Of a DNA stretch of 64,000 nt, positions 43,755 to 53,137 are shown in pieces (positions within the stretch are counted from its first letter, which is position 1; every line of letters begins with the position of its first letter). The translations under genes and the position numbers were made by a program. The stretch is from Castellaniella sp049673105 (GTDB taxonomy: Bacteria; Pseudomonadota; Gammaproteobacteria; Burkholderiales; Burkholderiaceae_B), in NCBI RefSeq assembly GCF_049673105.1, contig NZ_JBATXG010000005.1, positions 21,011-85,010 of the forward strand, given 5' to 3'. The notes under the pieces are model-generated. The model did not search any database. It was given only the letters and a program-made list of their open reading frames with translations, and was not told where the DNA came from.

Positions 43755-45197
43755 ATGCTGCACATTTATAACACCCTTTCGCGCCAGAAAACCCCGTTCA
43801 AGACAGCGGAATCCGGGGTGGTGCGGATGTATGTCTGCGGCATGACGGTCTATGATTTTTGTCACCTGGGCCATGCACGCATGCTGGTCAGCTTCGACGT
43901 GGTGCAGCGCTGGCTGCGCGCGTCCGGCTATCAGGTGCGCTACGTGCGCAACATCACCGACATCGACGACAAGATCATCCGCCGCGCCGTCGAGCGCGGG
44001 GTGCCGATCAGCACGCTGACCGAATTCTTCATCGCCGCCATGCACGCCGACGAACGCGCGCTGAATGTGCAGGCCCCGGATGACGAACCCCGCGCCACTG
44101 AACACGTGGCCGGCATGCTCGACATCATCGGCGTGCTGCAGGAAAAAGGCTTGGCCTATCAGGGCGGCGATGGCGACGTCAATTTTTCCGTGCGCAAATT
44201 TCCCGGCTACGGCAAATTATCCGGCAAATCGTTGGATGATCTGCGGGCGGGCGAACGGATTGCCGTGTCCGCCGGCAAACAGGACCCGCTGGATTTCGTG
44301 CTGTGGAAATCGGCCAAGCCCGATGAGCCTGCCGACACCCGCTGGGATTCTCCCTATGGGCCGGGGCGTCCGGGCTGGCACATCGAATGTTCGGCCATGA
44401 GCCGCAGCCTGCTGGGCATGCCGCTCGATATCCACGGTGGCGGACCAGATCTGAAATTTCCCCACCACGAAAACGAAATCGCCCAAAGCGAGGGCGCTTT
44501 CGGCGGCACGCTGGCGACCACCTGGATGCACTGCGGGCCGATGATGGTCGATGACGACAAGATGTCCAAATCTCTGGGCAATTTCCGTCGCATCCGCGAT
44601 ACGGTGGGCAACGCGGTGGCCGATGATGCCGCCAACTACACGGCCAATCCCCGCGAATCGGAAATGCTGCGGTTTTTCCTGGTGCGCAGCCACTACCGCA
44701 GCGTGCAGAACTACACGCCCGACAATCTGCAGGATGCCCAGCATGCGCTGGACCGCCTGTACCAGGCGCTGGCCAATGTGCCGCCGGCGTCTGTGACGAT
44801 CGATTGGCAATCGCCCCAGGCGCAGGCCTTTCGCCAGGCCATGGATGATGATTTCAATACGGCGGGCGCTGTGGCGGTGCTGTTCGACCTGGCCAATCAG
44901 GCCAATCGCGATGCCGATGCCCAGGCCAGCGGCCTGTTGCGCGCGCTGGGTGGCGTGTTGGGCCTGCTGCAGGCTGATCCGCAGACCTATCTGCAATCGT
45001 CCACCCGGTTTCTGGCCGGGGCGGCGCAGGCGGCCCAGTTGTCGGCGCAGGCCATCGAGGCCCTGATTACCCAGCGCGCCCAGGCCAAGGCCGCGCGCGA
45101 CTTTGCGCTTGCCGATCAGATTCGTGCCGATTTGCGCGCGCAGGGTGTGGAACTCGCCGATGCGGCGGGCGGCGCAACGCAATGGCGGCGGGTATAA
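43755..45197 (+). CDS. cysS: Cysteinyl-tRNA synthetase
   Basis: This enzyme charges tRNA-Cys. Its 480 aa show the class I CGMTVYDFCHLGHARM (HIGH-type) with the zinc cysteine, the DDKMSKSLGNF motif, and zinc ligands CSAMSRSLLG and HHENEIAQSE. The C-terminal DALR-like helical domain follows. ATG 43755 is chosen from family length. The next gene starts 1 nt after its stop. Confidence 0.97.
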   Translation: MLHIYNTLSRQKTPFKTAESGVVRMYVCGMTVYDFCHLGHARMLVSFDVVQRWLRASGYQVRYVRNITDIDDKIIRRAVERGVPISTLTEFFIAAMHADERALNVQAPDDEPRATEHVAGMLDIIGVLQEKGLAYQGGDGDVNFSVRKFPGYGKLSGKSLDDLRAGERIAVSAGKQDPLDFVLWKSAKPDEPADTRWDSPYGPGRPGWHIECSAMSRSLLGMPLDIHGGGPDLKFPHHENEIAQSEGAFGGTLATTWMHCGPMMVDDDKMSKSLGNFRRIRDTVGNAVADDAANYTANPRESEMLRFFLVRSHYRSVQNYTPDNLQDAQHALDRLYQALANVPPASVTIDWQSPQAQAFRQAMDDDFNTAGAVAVLFDLANQANRDADAQASGLLRALGGVLGLLQADPQTYLQSSTRFLAGAAQAAQLSAQAIEALITQRAQAKAARDFALADQIRADLRAQGVELADAAGGATQWRRV

Positions 45198-45198
45198 C

Positions 45199-45852
45199 AT
45201 GGATATGTCTTATCCCGAATCCCGGATTCAGCGCCCCGTCTACTGGACGCAAGCCTGCCAGGATCTCATGCAGCGCGACCGCATCTTGCGCAAATTGATT
45301 CCGCTGTACCGCCAAGAATGCATTCAGGCGCACCAGGGCCCGTATGAGACCCTGATCCGGATCATCGTGGGTCAGCAGGTTTCTCTCGCGCTGGGGCGCA
45401 AACTATGGCATCAACTGGCGCAGGCTTGCGGCCAGGACCTGAATCCGGACTGCATTCTGGCGCATTCCGAATCCGATCTGCGGGCGATGGGCCTGTCTTT
45501 GCGCAAAGCCCAGTACGTCCGTGATGCCGCCCAGTACTTCAAACAGGGCGATCGCCTGGACCCGGACTGGTGGCAGGCGCAGGATGACGCTGCGGTCATG
45601 ACGCAGCTATGCGACATCCGCGGGGTGGGGCGCTGGTCGGCAGAAATGTTCTTGATTTTCTTCCTGGGCCGCCCCGATGTGCTGCCCTTGGACGACACGG
45701 CCTTGCTCAAGGCCATTTCTCATCATTACTTCAGCGGCGAACCTGTGTCGCGTTTCGAGGCCCGCGAAGTCGCGCAGGCCTGGGCGCCGTGGCGCACAGT
45801 CGCCAGCTGGCACTTATGGCGCAGCATGGATGCCGCTGCCGTCGAATATTGA
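45199..45852 (+). CDS. DNA-3-methyladenine glycosylase II (AlkA-like)
   Basis: This HhH-GPD base-excision glycosylase of 217 aa removes alkylated bases. The helix-hairpin-helix is IRGVGRWSAEMFLIFFLGRPD, with the catalytic aspartate in VLPLDDTALLKA. It lacks the N-terminal TBP-like domain of E. coli AlkA and has no iron-sulfur cluster cysteines, matching the short type. ATG 45199 lies 1 nt after the cysS stop, longer readings overlap cysS. Confidence 0.92.
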   Translation: MDMSYPESRIQRPVYWTQACQDLMQRDRILRKLIPLYRQECIQAHQGPYETLIRIIVGQQVSLALGRKLWHQLAQACGQDLNPDCILAHSESDLRAMGLSLRKAQYVRDAAQYFKQGDRLDPDWWQAQDDAAVMTQLCDIRGVGRWSAEMFLIFFLGRPDVLPLDDTALLKAISHHYFSGEPVSRFEAREVAQAWAPWRTVASWHLWRSMDAAAVEY

Positions 45853-45879
45853 TTTTTCCATTCTGGAAATCCCGTTCCC

Positions 45880-46842
45880 ATGCGAAATACCTTTCTTGAA
45901 TTCGAACAGCCCCTGGCCGAACTAGAGCAGAAAATCGAAGAACTGCGCTACGTGCAGACGGACTCCGCAGTGGATATCTCCGAAGAAGTCGGGCGTCTGC
46001 AGCAGAAAAGTCAGTCGCTGGCCAAAAGCATCTATGCCAAGCTGACCCCGTGGCAGACCGCGCTGGTGGCCCGCCATCCGCAGCGGCCTTACACGATGGA
46101 TTATGTGCAGGCCCTGTTCACCGATTTCCACGAACTGCATGGCGACCGCATGTACGCGGATGATCAGTCCATCATCGGCGGGCTGGCGCGGTTCAACGGC
46201 ACGCCTTGCATGGTGATCGGCCACCAGAAAGGCCGCGACACCAAAGAGCGCGCCATGCGCAATTTCGGCATGCCGCTGCCCGAAGGCTATCGCAAGGCCC
46301 TGCGTCTGATGCGTCTGGCCGAGAAATTCCGCCTGCCTGTCTTTACCTTTGTCGACACGCCGGGCGCCTATCCGGGCGTGGGCGCCGAAGAGCGCGGCCA
46401 GTCCGAAGCCATCGGCCACAATCTGTTCGCCATGGCGGGTTTGAAAGTGCCCATCATCGTCACCATCATCGGCGAGGGCGGGTCGGGCGGCGCGCTGGCG
46501 ATTGCCGTGGGCGATACCGTCATGATGTTGCAGTACGCCACCTATGCGGTGATCTCCCCCGAAGGCTGCGCCTCCATTCTGTGGCGTAGCGCCGACAAGG
46601 CGGCCACCGCTGCAGAAGCCCTGGCCATCACGGCGCCGCGCCTGAAGGACCTGGGTTTGATCGACCGCGTGGTCAACGAACCGGTCGGCGGCGCCCATCG
46701 CGACCCGGACACCATGGCCCGCCAATTGCATCGCGCCCTGGCCGATGCGCTACGCGAGCTATCCGGTCTGGATACGGAAGAACTGCTGCGCCGTCGCCTG
46801 GAACGCATCCAGGCCTACGGGCGCTTCCAGGAAGCGCGCTGA
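45880..46842 (+). CDS. accA: Acetyl-CoA carboxylase carboxyltransferase alpha subunit
   Basis: This subunit transfers the carboxyl group from biotin to acetyl-CoA, the first step of fatty-acid synthesis. The 320-aa protein shows FLEFEQPLAELEQKIEELR at the start, then GDRMYADDQSIIGGLARF, FVDTPGAYPGVGAEERGQ and EGGSGGALAIAVGD. It follows the glycosylase by 27 bp and precedes tilS, an order seen in Bordetella-like genomes. Confidence 0.97.
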   Translation: MRNTFLEFEQPLAELEQKIEELRYVQTDSAVDISEEVGRLQQKSQSLAKSIYAKLTPWQTALVARHPQRPYTMDYVQALFTDFHELHGDRMYADDQSIIGGLARFNGTPCMVIGHQKGRDTKERAMRNFGMPLPEGYRKALRLMRLAEKFRLPVFTFVDTPGAYPGVGAEERGQSEAIGHNLFAMAGLKVPIIVTIIGEGGSGGALAIAVGDTVMMLQYATYAVISPEGCASILWRSADKAATAAEALAITAPRLKDLGLIDRVVNEPVGGAHRDPDTMARQLHRALADALRELSGLDTEELLRRRLERIQAYGRFQEAR

Positions 46843-46917
46843 CCGGTTTCCGGCCTGATGCGGTGATGCTGCATTGCATTCGCGCGCCGCTCGCGCCCCG
46901 ATCCCCTGGGACACGCC

Positions 46918-47979
46918 ATGAATGCTGATCCTGCCGGGCAGTGGCGCGCCGCTTGCGATGATCGCCTGTTGTCCGCCCTGCGTCGGGCATGGGGCGATCT
47001 GCCTGCCGACGCCGGGATCGGGGTGGCGCTGAGCGCCGGGGCGGATTCCGCCATGCTGGCCTTGCATGCCGCCGTTGTCGTAGCCGGTACGGGCAAGCCC
47101 CTGCATTGCTTTCATATTCATCATGGTCTGCAGCTGGCGGCGGACGGCTGGCTGTTGCAGGCGCATCGCCTGGCCGGCCTGCTGGGCGCGTCCTGTCATA
47201 GCCGGCGTGTGCAGGTCGCCATCCAGGGTGATGGCATGGAAGCGGCAGCCCGTTCTGCGCGCTATGCCGCTCTGGACGAGCTGGCGGATCATGCCGGCGT
47301 GGGGTGCGTGTTGCTGGCGCATCATCAGGACGATCAGGCGGAAACCGTCTTGCTGCGGCTGTTGCGCGGCGCCGGGCCATTGGGTCTGGCCGCCATGTCC
47401 CCAGTGATGCAGCGTCAGGGGCGGACGTATTGCCGGCCTTGGCTGGATCAGCCCAGGGATCGGATCTTGCAGGCTGCCGACCGGTTTGCGGCCTTGAGCG
47501 GCTGGCATGCGGTGCAGGATCCCAGCAATCTGGATGCGCGCTACAAGCGGGCCGCCCTGCGTCAGGATTTGGCCCCTGTGCTGGATGCGCACTGGCCGGC
47601 CTGGCGTCAGGCCTTGACCCGGCATGCCCATCAGGCGCAGGATTTGGACCTATGGGCGCAGGATGCCGCCCGTCAGGACTGGCTGACGCTGGGCCTTTTT
47701 GGGGATGACGCCAGTTTTTCCCTGGCGGCCTGGAGGGAACTGCCCGCCGTGCGGCAGGCGCCGGCCCTGCGATTCTGGTTGCGGGAACAGGGTCTGCGCA
47801 TGCCGACCGAGGCGCGTTTGCAAGCCTGGCTGAAACAATTGCGCGAGGTCCATGCGCTGGGACATGACCGCCAAGTGCGCCTGCGCCACGAAAAACACTG
47901 GATCGTGGTGCAAAAAGGCCGTGTTCGGCTGGTATCGGACCTGCCTGACGGAAACATCCGTAAAACCCAGTTAGAATAA
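46918..47979 (+). CDS. tilS: tRNA(Ile)-lysidine synthase
   Basis: TilS converts C34 of tRNA-Ile(CAU) to lysidine, essential for reading AUA. The 353-aa ATP-pyrophosphatase has a PP-loop ALSAGADSAML (residues 37-47), with Ala at the second position where most TilS have Gly. HIHHGLQ and LLAHHQDDQAETVLLRLLRG follow, as usual. The C-terminal TilS domains seem short relative to E. coli (432 aa). It lies between accA and lysC. Confidence 0.9.
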   Translation: MNADPAGQWRAACDDRLLSALRRAWGDLPADAGIGVALSAGADSAMLALHAAVVVAGTGKPLHCFHIHHGLQLAADGWLLQAHRLAGLLGASCHSRRVQVAIQGDGMEAAARSARYAALDELADHAGVGCVLLAHHQDDQAETVLLRLLRGAGPLGLAAMSPVMQRQGRTYCRPWLDQPRDRILQAADRFAALSGWHAVQDPSNLDARYKRAALRQDLAPVLDAHWPAWRQALTRHAHQAQDLDLWAQDAARQDWLTLGLFGDDASFSLAAWRELPAVRQAPALRFWLREQGLRMPTEARLQAWLKQLREVHALGHDRQVRLRHEKHWIVVQKGRVRLVSDLPDGNIRKTQLE

Positions 47980-48039
47980 TCAGCTTGTTTTCCTGCCTGC
48001 GGGGGTTTGTTTCTCGCAGCGTTTCACTGCCTATCCATC

Positions 48040-49311
48040 ATGCTCATCGTCCAGAAATACGGCGGCACCTCCATGGGTTCCGTCGAACGCATTCAGAACG
48101 TCGCCCGGCGCGTGGCCAAATGGCATGCCGCTGGTCATCAGGTCGTGGTCGTGCCCTCGGCCATGTCGGGGGAAACCAACCGCTTGTTGGGTCTGGCAAA
48201 GGAAATTTCTCCCCAGCCCGATCTGCGCGAATTGGACATGCTGGCCGCGACCGGCGAACAGGCCAGCAGCGCCTTGTTGGCCATCGCCTTGATGCGCCAG
48301 GGGGTGGCTGCCCGCAGCTACGCCGGCTGGCAGGTGCCGGTGCGCACCGACAGTTCCTACACCAAGGCGCGCATCAAATCGATTGATGACGCCAGGGTGC
48401 GGGCCGATCTGGATGCCGGACGGGTGGTCATCATCACCGGCTTTCAGGGCATTGACGATGACGGTCACATCACCACGCTGGGGCGGGGCGGTTCGGACAC
48501 GTCCGCCGTGGCGGTGGCCGCTGCCATGAAGGCCGATGAATGTTTGATTTTCACGGACGTCGACGGCGTCTACACCACCGATCCGCGCGTGGTGCCGGAA
48601 GCCCGCCGCATGAACGTGATTTCCTTCGAGGAAATGCTGGAAATGGCCTCGTTGGGGTCTAAAGTCCTGCAGATCCGTTCCGTGGAATTCGCCGGCAAAT
48701 ATCAGGTGCCCCTGCGCGTACTGTCGTCTCTGACCGATCCCCTGATTCCGGTCGAGGTGGAAATGCATTCGGGCACGCTCATTACTTTCGAGGAAGATCA
48801 CAAAATGGAATCCGCCGTTGTCTCCGGCATCGCCTTCAGCCGCGACGAAGCCAAAGTCACCCTGCGCAATGTCCCCGACACTCCGGGCGTGGCCTATTCG
48901 ATCCTGGGGCCGGTGGCGGCTGCCAATATCGACGTCGACATGATCCTGCAAAACATCTCGCAGCAGGGCATGACCGACTTTTCCTTCACGGTGAACCGCA
49001 ACGACTTTGCGCGCACCCTGGACCTGCTGGCCAACCAGGTCGGCCCGACCGTCGGCGCGGGCGACGTGGTGTCCGACGACAAAGTCGCGAAAGTGTCCAT
49101 CGTCGGTATCGGCATGCGCAGCCATGTCGGTGTGGCCAGCTTGATGTTCCGCACCCTGGCCGAAGAAGGCATCAACATCCAGATGATCAGCACGTCTGAA
49201 ATCAAGACGTCCGTGCTGATCAACGATAAATACATGGAACTGGCCGTGCGCGCTTTGCACAAGGCCTTCGAACTGGACCAGGAACCGGTCAAGGTCGAGG
49301 CTGAAGCCTGA
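48040..49311 (+). CDS. lysC: Aspartate kinase
   Basis: This is the first enzyme for lysine, threonine and methionine synthesis. Its 423 aa contain the kinase domain (VQKYGGTSMGSVERIQ, TTLGRGGSDTSAVAVAAAM, FTDVDGVYTTDPR) and two C-terminal ACT domains (about 265-405) for lysine/threonine feedback. ATG 48040 matches the family N-terminus MLIVQKYGGTS. dapA, also in the lysine branch, lies at 21.6 kb. Confidence 0.97.
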   Translation: MLIVQKYGGTSMGSVERIQNVARRVAKWHAAGHQVVVVPSAMSGETNRLLGLAKEISPQPDLRELDMLAATGEQASSALLAIALMRQGVAARSYAGWQVPVRTDSSYTKARIKSIDDARVRADLDAGRVVIITGFQGIDDDGHITTLGRGGSDTSAVAVAAAMKADECLIFTDVDGVYTTDPRVVPEARRMNVISFEEMLEMASLGSKVLQIRSVEFAGKYQVPLRVLSSLTDPLIPVEVEMHSGTLITFEEDHKMESAVVSGIAFSRDEAKVTLRNVPDTPGVAYSILGPVAAANIDVDMILQNISQQGMTDFSFTVNRNDFARTLDLLANQVGPTVGAGDVVSDDKVAKVSIVGIGMRSHVGVASLMFRTLAEEGINIQMISTSEIKTSVLINDKYMELAVRALHKAFELDQEPVKVEAEA

Positions 49312-49342
49312 CGGATTCCTATGCTAGAATGCCGGTCTTGCT

Positions 49343-49435
49343 GGAGACGTGGCCGAGTGGTTGAAGGTACTCCCCTGCTAAGGGAGCATGCGGCTTATAC
49401 CCGCATCGAGGGTTCGAATCCCTCCGTCTCCGCCA
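49343..49435 (+). tRNA. tRNA-Ser (anticodon GCU)
   Basis: This long-arm tRNA has acceptor stem GGAGACG/CGTCTCC, anticodon arm CTCCC-CTGCTAA-GGGAG (GCT), a variable arm ATGCGGCTTATACCCGCAT and T-arm GAGGGTTCGAATCCCTC. CCA is encoded (49433-49435). Confidence 0.97.
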
Positions 49436-49441
49436 GCATTG

Positions 49442-49476
49442 ATAAAGCCCCGAGATTGTTCGGGGCTTTATTTTTT
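49442..49476 (+). terminator. Rho-independent terminator after tRNA-Ser
   Basis: ATAAAGCCCCG (49442-49452) pairs with CGGGGCTTTAT (49461-49471), an 8-nt loop between, followed by TTTTT. This is a classical intrinsic terminator for tRNA-Ser. The lipoprotein gene converges on it from the other side. Confidence 0.92.
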
Positions 49477-49523
49477 CTGCGCACGATAGCTGACAAGGGT
49501 CGGTGGAAGCCCCCGGCTTGTCG

Positions 49524-50042
49524 TCAAAACCAGGGAACCATGTTGTCGTGTTCGTACATCGGGTCGGGTCCTGGGTGAAATTTCGTCACCTGATCGCCGT
49601 CGCGGCCCATGAAGACGTACATCAGCGAATTCCAGACGTGATCCTGTTTGTAGCGGTAGCTCCAGACAACCTGGCGAACATTGGGCAGGCCGGCTGAATC
49701 GATCACAGCGGGCGGGCCGAACTCGCAGCGCACCTGATCTGCCGTCCAGACGCCTTGTTTCAGCACCTGGAAATGCTCATCCGTCAGGATGGGCTGGACC
49801 GGCCCGACCTTGCCTTGGGGATCCACGCTGGCCGCCCAGGCGTATTGCCCGAACGGTTGCTGGGACCAGATTGCGCGGGCTTGTCCTTGGCGGTCCGTGC
49901 ATTGCAGGGTCGGTGCGCCAAATTGCGCCGTCACCTGGGCTAGAGGCGTGCCTGGCGGCGTTTTGCTGATATTGGCGCAGCCGGCCAGCAGCAGGCTGGC
50001 GGTCGCGGTCAGGGCGATCAAAAAGACGGGGCGATGCAGCAT
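49524..50042 (-). CDS. Lipoprotein of unknown function
   Basis: The 172-aa product has a signal peptide with lipobox (SLLLAGC-ANI; Cys22). The mature part appears to hold two related segments, each with glycine, aspartate and aromatic residues as in SmpA/BamE-like folds (GTPLAQVTAQFGAPT and GVWTADQVRCEFGPPAV). The rest (VWSYRYKQDHVWNSLMYVFMGRDGDQV) supports a BamE-like outer-membrane association. Function remains unknown. It is divergent from the Ap4A phosphorylase-like gene. Confidence 0.82.
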   Translation of the reverse strand: MLHRPVFLIALTATASLLLAGCANISKTPPGTPLAQVTAQFGAPTLQCTDRQGQARAIWSQQPFGQYAWAASVDPQGKVGPVQPILTDEHFQVLKQGVWTADQVRCEFGPPAVIDSAGLPNVRQVVWSYRYKQDHVWNSLMYVFMGRDGDQVTKFHPGPDPMYEHDNMVPWF

Positions 50043-50203
50043 ACGGATCTCTGGCGGCGAATGACGGTCACAGCAGTCAGCATATCCCGAAAGCGCCCTG
50101 GCGCGAATACCCTACAATCAGCGCAGAACCCGCCGGCAGGGGGCTGGACGGGGCGGCATGGCGCAGGACACGAGCTTTCCTGCCCGCAGACCAGGAGAGG
50201 ATC

Positions 50204-51121
50204 GTGGTATCGACCTTCATGCAGACCGTTCGCATCCGCACCGACGCGGCCATCGCTTCAGGGGATTTGCAGCCCATCCAGGCCGAGCAGGTCGTGTTGC
50301 AGGATCAGGGGCTGTCTTTCATTGTGCGCTGGGTGGCGGCGTTGGCCGCCAAGGACGCGGCAAGCAAACCGGGCTCTCAGGGTGCAGGCAGCGCATCCGC
50401 CGCCACGACGCTGCCGGGCGGGCCGCGTGACCCGAGCTTCAATCCTTTCCTGAATCCTGATCCCGCCCTGTTGGTCGGTCCGGTGGGCGACCACCATGTC
50501 GCCATCCTGAATAAATTCCCCGTCTGTCTGCACCATCTGGTGCTGGCACGGCGTGAATTTGCGGAACAATGTTCGCCGCTGGAGGCCATTGATTTTCAAG
50601 CGTTGGCGACGGTGCTGTCCGCCGAAGGCGGCCTGGGTTTCTACAACGGCGGCGCCGCCGCCGGCGCCAGCCAGCGGCATAAACACGTGCAGTGGATCCC
50701 CCCGTCAGACCAGAATGCATCCTTGCAGGCGCTGGGGGCGGGCATGTCGGATGATCTGGCGCCGGGGACGATGACCCGTCATCCGGCGCTGCCGTTGGCA
50801 CATCGTTTCGTGCGCGTTGCGGCAGGACGGGGGGCGGATGTGCGGGCCTCTGCCGACAGCATGTTGAGGGCGTTTAGTCAAGCATGCGCCGCCTTGGATT
50901 TGCAAGTAGACACTGCCGGATTGTTGCCGCCTTGTAACATGCTGGTGGGGGATGACTGGATGTTGGTGCTGCCGCGCAGCCAGGAACACTTCCAGGGGGT
51001 GTCGGTCAATGCCTTGTCTTTTGGCGGCACTATTTATGTACGAAATGTGGCGCAAATAGATGCTATTCGTCATACTGGACCATTGCAGGTTCTGGCCAGC
51101 GTGGCGCTGCCTGCGCAGTAG
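50204..51121 (+). CDS. Ap4A phosphorylase-like (ATP adenylyltransferase) protein
   Basis: This HIT-superfamily nucleotidyltransferase of 305 aa breaks diadenosine tetraphosphate by phosphorolysis in its known relatives. The active-site triad appears in GASQRHKHVQWIP (HxHxQ). The middle contains LLVGPVGDHHVAILNKFPVCLHHLVLARREF. A low-complexity insertion (residues about 52-74) is unusual but short. GTG 50204 follows GGAG at 6-nt spacing; ATG 50219 is an alternative start. Confidence 0.88.
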   Translation: MVSTFMQTVRIRTDAAIASGDLQPIQAEQVVLQDQGLSFIVRWVAALAAKDAASKPGSQGAGSASAATTLPGGPRDPSFNPFLNPDPALLVGPVGDHHVAILNKFPVCLHHLVLARREFAEQCSPLEAIDFQALATVLSAEGGLGFYNGGAAAGASQRHKHVQWIPPSDQNASLQALGAGMSDDLAPGTMTRHPALPLAHRFVRVAAGRGADVRASADSMLRAFSQACAALDLQVDTAGLLPPCNMLVGDDWMLVLPRSQEHFQGVSVNALSFGGTIYVRNVAQIDAIRHTGPLQVLASVALPAQ

Positions 51122-51544
51122 TCAACCAGGTTTTAACAATTGTTAACCTCATTTATTTGTTTTTGATCGGTGTCAATACTGGTCACAAGCATGTCTAGTT
51201 TGTACAATGCAACGGTATTTGCAACACATAACTCAAAGATAAGACGCAAGTTCATGCTTCAAGAACACTGGCCGGAAGCCGGTGGCTCCGACTTGCCAAT
51301 GGGCGCTCGCCCAGGTGCTCCCGATGTTTTGATGACACTGGTGTTGTTGTGGTCTTTTGACCGCTTCAGTATTACACCGGGCACGCATGGCTCTCTCGAT
51401 TTTTGCCGTTCAGGACTCACATTCCGTCGTGTTCGTGTGTAGTTGATTCTGTTTTTTCTGGCGATACAAATCGTATTGTTCGTCCGGACGCGATCAAAAC
51501 GCTCCCATGCGATTCAGGTTGGCGTCTCAGAGGAGAATTTACAC
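51122..51544 (+). other. Long leader/promoter region of the tolC gene
   Basis: This 423-bp gap contains a 14-bp perfect palindrome TTAACAATTGTTAA (51133-51146) and locally AT-rich sequence, in contrast to the GC-rich genes around it. The palindrome could be a regulator-binding site. AGAGGAGAATTT just before ATG 51545 is the ribosome-binding site. No other gene or RNA structure is evident in it. Confidence 0.55.
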
Positions 51545-53035
51545 ATGAAAAACCATAAAACTACCCTCACTGTCCTAGGCGCCGCTATTGCGCTGTCGTT
51601 TTCCACGATGGCGCTTGCCGAAAACACCACATTGTCGCAGGCAGTGGAATCGGCTGTGCTCAACAACCCCGAAGTCGGCGCTCAGTTCCAGAATTTCCAG
51701 TCTGGCCTGGAAGGCCAGAAGGTCGGGCGCGGTCGCTTGTTGCCCGAGGTCAATTTGCAAGGCTGGACGGGTCGCGAATGGCGCGGTAGCAGCAGCAATA
51801 GCGGTTCGACCGACTGGTCGCGTTCGGGTTACAGCCTGTCGCTGCGTCAGTTGCTGTTCGATGGTTTTTCGACGATCAATGACGTGCGCCAGCTGGGCTT
51901 TGAAAAGCTGGCCGACTATTACACGCTGAAGGCGACGGTGGATGACCTGGCCCGGCAGGCCTCCCAGGCGTACCTGGACGTGCAGCGCTACCGCGAACAG
52001 GTGCGTTTGGCTGAACAAAACTACAAGCTGCACACCGATATCCTCAAGCAGATCGCCGAACGCAGTGATTCCGGCGTGGGGCGCGGCGTAGACGAAGTCC
52101 AGGCGCAGGCGCGGGTGGCGCTGGCTCAGACCAATCTGATGACGGCCACCGGTAATCTGAATGACGTCACTCAGCGCTATCAACGGATCGTGGGCAAGGT
52201 GCCTGCGGACATGATGGCGGCAGCTCCCGATGTCGACAAAGACCTGCCCCAGGACCCGAAAGATTTCACGCAATCCGTGCGCGTGAACCCCACCGTTTTG
52301 GCCAAACAGGCGCTGGTGCAGGCGGCGGAGCGCGGCAAGGCATCCGCTCAGGGGCGTTTCTCGCCCACGCTGGAACTGCGGGCCGCGACCGGGCGTGACC
52401 GCTCCGATCCGCCCTACATCAATGACCAGTCGGTGCAAAGCTCCAACGTCCAGTTGATGGCGTCCTTCAATCTGTTCCGTGGCGGCGCCGATAGCGCCCG
52501 CGTGCGCCAGACGGCGGCCCAGACCTATGCCGCTCGCGACGTGCGCGACTACACCTGCCGCAATGTGCAGCAGGAACTCGCGATTGCCTGGAATAACGTC
52601 GTTCGTCTGCGTCAGCAGATGCCCTTCCTGCAGGCGCACGAGCGGGACATTTCCCAGGTCCGTGTGGCCTATCTGCAGCAGTTCAAGATCGGTCAGCGCA
52701 CTTTGCTGGACTTGCTCGATACCGAAAGCGAATTGTTCGATGCCCGCCAGGCGCTGACCAATGGCGTCTTCGATCTGCGGGTCGCGGAATTCCAATGGCT
52801 CAGCCTGTCGCATCGCCTGTTGCCCGCCCTGAGCCTGGCCGATCCCTACCAGGAACAGCCTGACGAGGCCGCCAAACTGGAATTCCCCGACGAAATCCTC
52901 ACGGCCTGCCTGACTCCCCTGCCGGATACCTCCAAGCTTCAGCCTGTCCAGGTCAACTACCAGGGCAATATGAAGCCGCCGGTCCTGACTCCGGCAGGTC
53001 AACCAGGTGCGCAAGGCGCATCCGGTTGGAATTAA
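51545..53035 (+). CDS. TolC-family outer-membrane channel of the adhesin secretion system
   Basis: This is the outer-membrane pore of a type I secretion system, similar to LapE/AggA. ATG 51545 gives a 496-aa protein with a signal peptide (cleavage after ALA near residue 25). The alternating helices and repeated halves characteristic of TolC are visible (LSQAVESAVLNNPEVGAQFQ, LRQLLFDGFSTINDV, FKIGQRTLLDLLDTESELFDARQ). It is followed by the 73-aa gene, the ABC exporter and the adaptor on the same strand. In the LapA model this pore holds the adhesin's retention module. Confidence 0.93.
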   Translation: MKNHKTTLTVLGAAIALSFSTMALAENTTLSQAVESAVLNNPEVGAQFQNFQSGLEGQKVGRGRLLPEVNLQGWTGREWRGSSSNSGSTDWSRSGYSLSLRQLLFDGFSTINDVRQLGFEKLADYYTLKATVDDLARQASQAYLDVQRYREQVRLAEQNYKLHTDILKQIAERSDSGVGRGVDEVQAQARVALAQTNLMTATGNLNDVTQRYQRIVGKVPADMMAAAPDVDKDLPQDPKDFTQSVRVNPTVLAKQALVQAAERGKASAQGRFSPTLELRAATGRDRSDPPYINDQSVQSSNVQLMASFNLFRGGADSARVRQTAAQTYAARDVRDYTCRNVQQELAIAWNNVVRLRQQMPFLQAHERDISQVRVAYLQQFKIGQRTLLDLLDTESELFDARQALTNGVFDLRVAEFQWLSLSHRLLPALSLADPYQEQPDEAAKLEFPDEILTACLTPLPDTSKLQPVQVNYQGNMKPPVLTPAGQPGAQGASGWN

Positions 53036-53049
53036 ACGGGGCTTTCACA

Positions 53050-53068
53050 GCGGGCCTCGACGGCCCGC
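53050..53068 (+). terminator. Short hairpin after tolC
   Basis: GCGGGCC and GGCCCGC form a 7-bp stem (loop 5 nt), 15 bp after the tolC stop. There is no T-tract, so it is likely an mRNA-stabilising or attenuating hairpin between tolC and the downstream secretion genes. Confidence 0.4.
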
Positions 53069-53137
53069 ATCCACTGCAAAGATTGGCATACTGTCTGACG
53101 ACAGCTTGCCAGTCTTTCTGTGCCAAGGAACATGCTG

